Assembly: GCA_030686995.1 (NCBI GenBank)
Contig: CM060693.1
Span: 113,221,728-113,285,727, forward strand
DNA: 64,000 nucleotides
Direction: 5' to 3'
DNA from: Artemisia argyi
Taxonomy: Eukaryota; Streptophyta; Magnoliopsida; Asterales; Asteraceae
Both the position numbers and the translations under genes were made by a program. Below, piece by piece: positions 57,828 through 64,000 of the stretch (its first letter is position 1; every line of letters starts with the position of its first letter). The notes beneath the pieces were generated by a model. It was not told the origin of the DNA. It saw only the letters and a list, made by a program, of their open reading frames with translations, and did not search any database.

Positions 57828-57959
57828 ACGACATGGCTGTACAATCATGCTTACATGGCCATATTCTGATGACATGGCAGATAATGAATTACATGGTATT
57901 GACTAGGCAATGAGGTGGCAATACGCGTGTAACGCCTCCTATTATATATAATATAGAGA

Positions 57960-59407
57960 TATCTTTGAAACACTAGAAATGGAAACCCTTGTTAGATCTA
58001 GTTGATTGATGATGTTTAAGAACCCATGACACCTTAAGAAGGTGTATGGTAGGAATAGACTAGATTTGTGGTGATTGGAAGTGATTTGGGTGGATTAGAA
58101 ACTAGTTTGGAACCCTATAATTGATTTTTAAACGTATATATATACCTACTGTCCCGAATTGTCAAATCCAGAAAACTCAGGGGTTTCCGGGTAACTTTGG
58201 GCTAGAGATTTAGAAAATACTTTCAAAAACGAAGCCGTGGGCGAAAGAACGGATTAAAACGGGTTTATAACGAAGGATATATGATTTTTGCAAGTTTAAC
58301 GATGAAAATTATTAAATTCTGAAAATAGTAAGCTGTCACACGATTTTTATGGGTAAAATCGAGGCGTTAGACATAACCTAGAGGAACTGAACTATCAAAA
58401 ATATATTAGTATATGTCAATACAATTCCGGGGATATAAAGAACGTAGAAAACGAGCTTATAACGAAAAAGATACGAGCGTTTGAACTTAGACGATTTTAA
58501 TAATTTTTGCTTCATCAAAACACTTAAGAAAATTTTCCAAGTATTAACCATTTCGCCAAGTGACCAGGTTGAGAGCCAATTTATTCATTGATAAACTCAT
58601 TTCTGGAAAATTTACATCATTGACAAAAAGTTAGTTCACCCAGCCTAGTTTTCAAAACATCCAACCGTTTGTCAAAAGGATTTATAACGAATAACTTATG
58701 GTCTTCCAAACTTTCCCAAAAACTGCCTAGAATCTGCCAAAACAGCCCAAACACCTCACTTGACGGCTATTTTCCTTTATGATCGAGACCCGTATAGACA
58801 AACTTCAGTTATGTAACTTTTTTAGATATAGTGAAAATCTTCTCAAAACTACTGAGTCTTTCCTAACTCTTAATATTCACTATTTCGCGACTAGTTTTGC
58901 GAGACCATTTTGGTCATATTTTCAAGTTATTAAAAGTGTCACTTTACGACGAAAATACTATATTTACCGATAGAACACCAAACGAGGATCATGGAGTACC
59001 GTTTCAACTTATTTACATGGGAAGTGTTTATTAACTTAATGAGACGTCAAAAACGTATTTGTCGACGATAAGCGTTATTTTCAAAACTAACGAGTGGTAT
59101 CGATAACATATGTATTTGCATGTGTAGCATCAATTCAATTCTTACATTAGATCATATCATTCATATTAGGTTGCGGTTAGAGATCGTGCCTCATTTCTGT
59201 GTATCCACTTTTGTCCTCATAGCTATCGCACCAGGTGAGTCATAGCCCTTACTCTTTTAATTGTTTTGTAAACTCTTTGGGGGAGAATACATGCTCGTTT
59301 TACTTAAACGCATTACTCACTTTACATGGTTGATTACCTGCATTTCATTGGTATGTTTGATTACCTGTATTTCATGTGATTTGTCTCCTAAATATTATTA
59401 TTTATTT
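57960..59407 (+). other. Solo LTR, distal half, non-coding
   Basis: The LTR resumes after the Helitron at ATCTTTGAAAC. No gene; short reading frames only. Confidence 0.65.
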
Positions 59408-59570
59408 ATATGACCTCATTATCATAATAGTTTATCTGGCGACATTGTCAGGATTGTCAGCATTCTTTATATGACCTCCTTGTCATCATTGTTTATCTGG
59501 CGACATTGTCAGCATTCTTTATATGACCTCATTGTCATCATTGTTTATCTGGCGACATTGTCAGCATTGT
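59408..59570 (+). repeat. 57-58 bp tandem repeat in the solo LTR
   Basis: Three near-identical copies of a unit containing TTTATCTGGCGACATTGTCA and TATATGACCTC. Reading frames across it are repeat artefacts. Confidence 0.85.
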
Positions 59571-60098
59571 CAAAAATTATTTATATAGCAGTATTGCTAC
59601 ATTTATCTTTGAATCTAGATACAAGTATTACCTTTGTTCACGTAAACATATTACATTTGGCAGTGGGTCGTAAACACACAGGTTACAAGTCTCTTATAGC
59701 GGGACTTGTAACTGAGTGGATTTACGATGCCTTTGCTGGAAAATCTTCATTCATATGCATTACATTCTTTTTCACAAGACTCTATGAACTCACCAACCTC
59801 GTGTCGACACTTTAGCATGTATTTTCAGGTATTAAGCAATGGCACGCTACAGGAGGTTTTGGCAGGGCATGGCATGGTCATAGAAGACTCTGATTATTCA
59901 TTTGGGGACCGTTTTAAACTATTTTAAGGGCCTACTTCCGCACTACTTTTAACAATGTAAATTCAACATTTTTTATTAAACTATTTTATTCTAAATGATT
60001 CAAGTGACAACCATTTTTGAACTTGTGTTGTAATACCAATTGAGTTACACCCCAGCTACATGTATGCTTCCGTTGGACCCGATTTTGGGGGTGTGACA

Positions 60099-60204
60099 GC
60101 GGACCCCTTAATTATAAGGGGCGGTCCCCTTAATTTTAAGGGGGGCGGCCTTGATTTAAGGGGACCGGTCACGCTCCTCTATCAGAATTTGTTGCCTATA
60201 AATA
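60099..60204 (+). promoter_or_regulatory. C2 LTR promoter module and TATA box
   Basis: GGACCCCTTAATTATAAGGG, GGTCCCCTTAATTTTAAGGG and GATTTAAGGGGACCGG are a variant of the C1 module with the same CCCCTTAA/TTAAGGGG inverted repeats, ahead of CTATAAATA. The start of the module was split by the solo LTR. Confidence 0.65.
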
Positions 60205-60416
60205 CCACCTTAATTCTGGAATTTTGCTTCACCTTTTGCATGAAATTTTCAGATCTCAAACTCTCTAAACATCCTCTAAAACCCTTTGATCATTTGTATA
60301 TTAATCCTTGTTTCAATTGATTCAATCCCTTATCATCCATCCTCATCCAAAGTGCAAAAGAAGAACACTCCTTCTACAACTAAGTTCAAGAAGTATTGAA
60401 GAGTAGTTGTGCATAA

Positions 60417-60480
<64 letters not shown>

Positions 60481-61061
60481 TTTGTGAAGTTGTGTTGTGT
60501 TTGTAATAAGTAGTTTAGAAGAAATAGAAGTTGTGTAGGAAGTAGAAGTTGATTAGTAGCGAAGTAGTGTAGTTGTGAAGAAGATAGGTGTGAAGTAGAT
60601 TGAAGTGAAGAAGATATGTGTGAAGAAGAAAGGTGTGAAGAAGATAGGTGTGAAGTAAATATGTGTGAAGAAGTTGTGTAGAAGTTGTGATCAAGTTGTG
60701 ACGTAGTTGTGGTGTGTAAATTGGTGTGTAAGGTTTTCTCCGCCATAAGGGAGTTTGTTGACATAGTGAAGAAAACTCTCGAGTAGATGACTCGGGTAGT
60801 GGAGTAGGAACAAGGAAGGTGACCTTGTAGCCGAACCACTATAAATCCTTGTGTTGTGGTTTGGTCTCTCCAACTCTTTTCATTACTTACTTATTTACCT
60901 TTACAATATTAGCTTAGTTAGTTAGTTACTATATAATTGTTCATATAGTGCAAGTATTGAGATCACATAAACTAGAATCGAAGTTTTTAAAACAAACTTG
61001 TTTTTATAAATTTTAAAAGGACGTAAAACTATTCAACCCCCCCCCCTTCTAGTTTTCCACA
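60099..61061 (+). repeat. C2 5' LTR, second part
   Basis: Resumes with the palindromic module, TATA (60196-60204), an (AT)n tract at 60419-60478, the GTGTGAAG minisatellite (about 60515-60690), and the CTAGTTTTCCACA end. The AT tract is absent from this LTR position in C1. Confidence 0.88.
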
Positions 61062-61063
61062 AT

Positions 61064-61077
61064 TGGTATCAGGAGCC
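61064..61077 (+). promoter_or_regulatory. C2 primer binding site with one-base insertion
   Basis: TGGTATCAGGAGCC: the tRNA-iMet site TGGTATCAGAGC with an extra G, which would disturb primer pairing. Confidence 0.85.
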
Positions 61078-61133
61078 ACGTCTTGCAAGATTTTTAAAAT
61101 ATATTGTATTTTAAAACTTGTAACGATATATAG

Positions 61134-62952
61134 AATCTGAAAAATATTTAGAAGGGCAATCTATGTAAAGACCACCACTATTTGAAAGTGATGGATTTTT
61201 ATATTGGAAAAATCGATTCGAAACTTATGTGAAATCAAAAGATCTAGATATTTGGCATGTTATTACCAATGGTGAATTTTTACCTATTCAAAATAACCCC
61301 GAAACTAAGAAAGATGAAATCGTACCTTTTGAAAAACAAAATGATGATTTAAAAAGAAAACTTGCTAAAAATAATGAAGCAAAAATGGTTATTTACAATG
61401 CGCTACCACGTAAAGAGTACGAAAGGATCTTTATGTGTGAAATGGAACTCTTTATTAATAACTCACCAAGGTAACAATCAAGTCAAAGATAATAAAATAG
61501 ATCTACTTGTTCAACAATATGAGCAATTCACGATTCCGGAAGAGGAATCAATTAATAATGCTTTTGCTAGATTTAACACTATCATCACAAGTTTAAAAGC
61601 ACTTGATGAGAATTTTTCTAGTAAGAATTTTGTTAGGAAGTTTCTTAGAGCTCTTCACCCAAAATGGCGAGCTAAAGTGACGGCTATTGAAGAATCAAAG
61701 AATTTGTCAACACTACAACTTGATGAATTAATTGGAAATTTGAAAGTCTACGAAGCAATTATAAAGAAGGACTCCGAAATAGTTAAAGGAAAACGAGAGC
61801 AAAGCAAGTCAATCGCCTTGAAAGCTAGAAAGGAATCCAACAACGAAGATAGCTCATCTTTCGAAAGCGATGACGAAGAATATGTCATGGCCGTAAGAGA
61901 TTTCAAGAAATCCTTCAAAAGGCGAGGAAGATTCGTTAGACAACCACACGATAAAAGGAGAGCACCTCAAAAGAATAATGATGACAAGTATAGCAAGTAT
62001 GAGAGAAAGTGTTTCAAGTGTGGTGATCCGAATCACCTCATTGGAAAATGTCCAATGATGACAAGAGATCAAAATCAAAGAGCGTTTGTTGGAGGAGCTT
62101 GGAGTGATAGCAATGAAGATGAGAAAGAAACAACAAAGGAAGAAAAGTGTCTCAAGGCTAAGACATCAAGTGAGGTACGTTCCGAAACCGAATACTTTAG
62201 TGATGAAAATTTATCATTAGATGAAAAAGATTTAGATAGTGAATACAATAGATTATGCAAACTAGCACAACAAGTAATGGCTAAAAATAAATCACTAAAA
62301 TACATAAACAACCAACTAGAAAATGAAGTACTAGAACTAAAAATTAAAATACATCAACTTGAAAAAGGTAAAAAATTGTTGAAAAATGTAAATCATGCCA
62401 AGAGCTTAAAAGTGAAAACAACAAACTTAGGGAAGAAATTTGCAAACTTGATAAATTTGAAAATAGTAGTAACTCACTTAGTAAAATCACAAGTATTCAA
62501 AGAGTATCCGGAGATAAAACCGGTTTAGGATTTAACTCAACTGAAGCTTCAACAAGTGAAATTAAAAATGTTAAATTTGAAAGTGAACTCAAGGAATTAA
62601 AACCTTCAAAATCTAATCCTAAGTATATACTCATAAATGATAAGAAAATACCTATCTCTAGTAATGAAGAAATAAAACAGTTTTATAAACCATCTTTAAA
62701 AACAGAATTAGGATCGTCCAAACCTAAAACAAGATCTAAAACTCCACCACCTAGGAAACCAAATAATTCTTACCCTAGACCTAAAACACCTCAACCAAGA
62801 GCAAACCAAAATAGACGAAACTTTAACAATAATCAACAAATGTGGAACTTCAATCCGTGGGGAATGTTTCCACCATATATGCACCCAAGTCAAATACAAA
62901 ACATGTTCGGATCAAATAACTTTGGTCAAATGAGACAATGGGGACCAATGTA
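61134..62952 (+). pseudogene. gag: C2 gag, longer version with C-terminal coiled coil
   Basis: Aligns with C1 gag. The start ATG reads ATA and a TAA follows near 61168. The frame is open from 61229 as KSKDLDIWHVITNGEFLPIQ, with a small deletion and frame change near 61445. Then come [37 protein letters not shown] and the zinc knuckle [14 protein letters not shown]. After the knuckle come a Lys/Glu coiled coil (about 62240-62400), a frame change near 62385, and a Pro/Asn/Gln-rich tail ending FGQMRQWGPM. Pol does not follow. Confidence 0.9.
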
Positions 62953-63857
<905 letters not shown>

Positions 63858-63935
63858 AGGGCGGCCCCCTTAATGTTTAAGGGGACCGGCAGCCTAATGA
63901 AGGGCGGCCCCCTTAATGTTTAAGGGGGCCGGCCA
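63858..63935 (+). promoter_or_regulatory. C2 internal copy of the palindromic module
   Basis: Two copies of GGGCGGCCCCCTTAATGTTT with AAGGGGACCGGC or AAGGGGGCCGGCC, followed by CATCTGAT as in C1 at 15961. It corresponds to the C1 internal module upstream of the extra 3' ORF, so the same ORF may lie just beyond the window. Confidence 0.65.
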
Positions 63936-64000
63936 TCTGATTGCTCCAACCCATTTTTCCTCTTGTTCCTCTTGCCAAACACTCCACTTTTTCATAAAAT
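63936..64000 (+). other. Window end, C2 internal sequence
   Basis: Corresponds to the C1 stretch before the 3' ORF. No gene is visible in the 65 bp available. Confidence 0.5.

Larger units (their letters stand above)
51542..57959 (-). mobile_element. Non-autonomous Helitron, 6.4 kb, carrying gene fragments
   Basis: On the minus strand it starts TCTCTATATTATATATAATA, the canonical plant Helitron 5' end. It ends with the GC hairpin GCCCGCCC-ATC-GGGCGGGC, then TTAGAAAA and CTAG. The bases outside are A (5') and T (3'), the expected insertion between A and T, with no target duplication. No Rep/helicase coding is seen. Inside are pieces of unrelated plant genes on both strands, as expected for gene-capturing Helitrons. 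Confidence 0.92.
50500..60098 (+). repeat. Chromovirus-like solo LTR, split by a Helitron
   Basis: Starts TGTCACAACTCC and ends GGGGGTGTGACA, short inverted ends typical of Tekay/Del-type chromovirus LTRs. Flanking GCGGC/GCGGA is a 4-of-5 target duplication. Without the Helitron it is about 3.18 kb, and it has no internal domain: the LTR-LTR recombination product. The clade assignment is inferred from ends and length. Confidence 0.75.

Overview
Plant nuclear DNA made almost entirely of nested retrotransposons, with no intact host gene. The organism is probably a daisy-family (Asteraceae) plant. That is inferred from how closely the gag and pol translations resemble Tanacetum/Artemisia-type Ty3/gypsy and SIRE-type Ty1/copia proteins as I recall them; no search was run. 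Plant introns, tRNA-iMet and tRNA-Asp type primer sites, a Helitron, AT-rich intergenic DNA and long (AT)n tracts fit this.

Layout. (1) 1-22660: a decayed Ty3/gypsy element G1 (+). Its 5' LTR (1-830 and 7198-7367) is split by a complete non-autonomous relative E1 (-, 831-7192, target duplication TTTAA). Its body holds a gag remnant with a stray LTR piece inside, a protease remnant, then a complete but dead SIRE-like copia element C1 (9617-18703), the integrase tail, a long 3' non-coding region and a truncated 3' LTR. (2) 22661-23745: three exons of a CCT8 (chaperonin theta subunit) gene fragment. (3) About 23940-36182: an Athila-type gypsy element A1 (-) with gag and RT-RNaseH-integrase but no protease. 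Its LTRs are 34095-36182 and a left copy ending at 26984. (4) 36183-36905: an unrecognised coding-like stretch and a piece of chromovirus-like LTR. (5) 36906 to beyond the window: element E2 (+), same family as E1 and G1. Its protease-like ORF is split by E3 (-, 39311-46692, target duplication AGGAC). Its 3' LTR is split at 50104 by a second copia element C2, whose 5' LTR is split by a solo LTR (50500-60098), which is itself split by a gene-fragment-carrying Helitron (51542-57959, -). C2 continues to the window end and shows gag but no pol.

How the parts relate. G1, E1, E2 and E3 share LTRs of about 1.4 kb bounded by TGATG...CATCA, a roughly 2.4 kb 3' non-coding region, and arrays of TGACG-S-CGTCA dyads just upstream of a TATA box. 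E1, E2 and E3 carry no reverse transcriptase. What they share is a degenerate retropepsin-like protein with a conserved C-terminal motif (YK-x-CL-x-LG-x-x-YK). E3 also has gag; E1 and E2 do not. They presumably depended on enzymes from elements such as G1 or A1. The copia elements carry a different promoter signature, CCCCTTAAT/ATTAAGGGG palindromes, which recurs in their 3' internal region.

Best candidates for a second look: the protease-like-only gypsy family with its dyad-array promoters, the 6.4 kb Helitron carrying F-box/LRR and UGT87-like fragments, the palindromic copia module, and the extra ORF after pol in C1.
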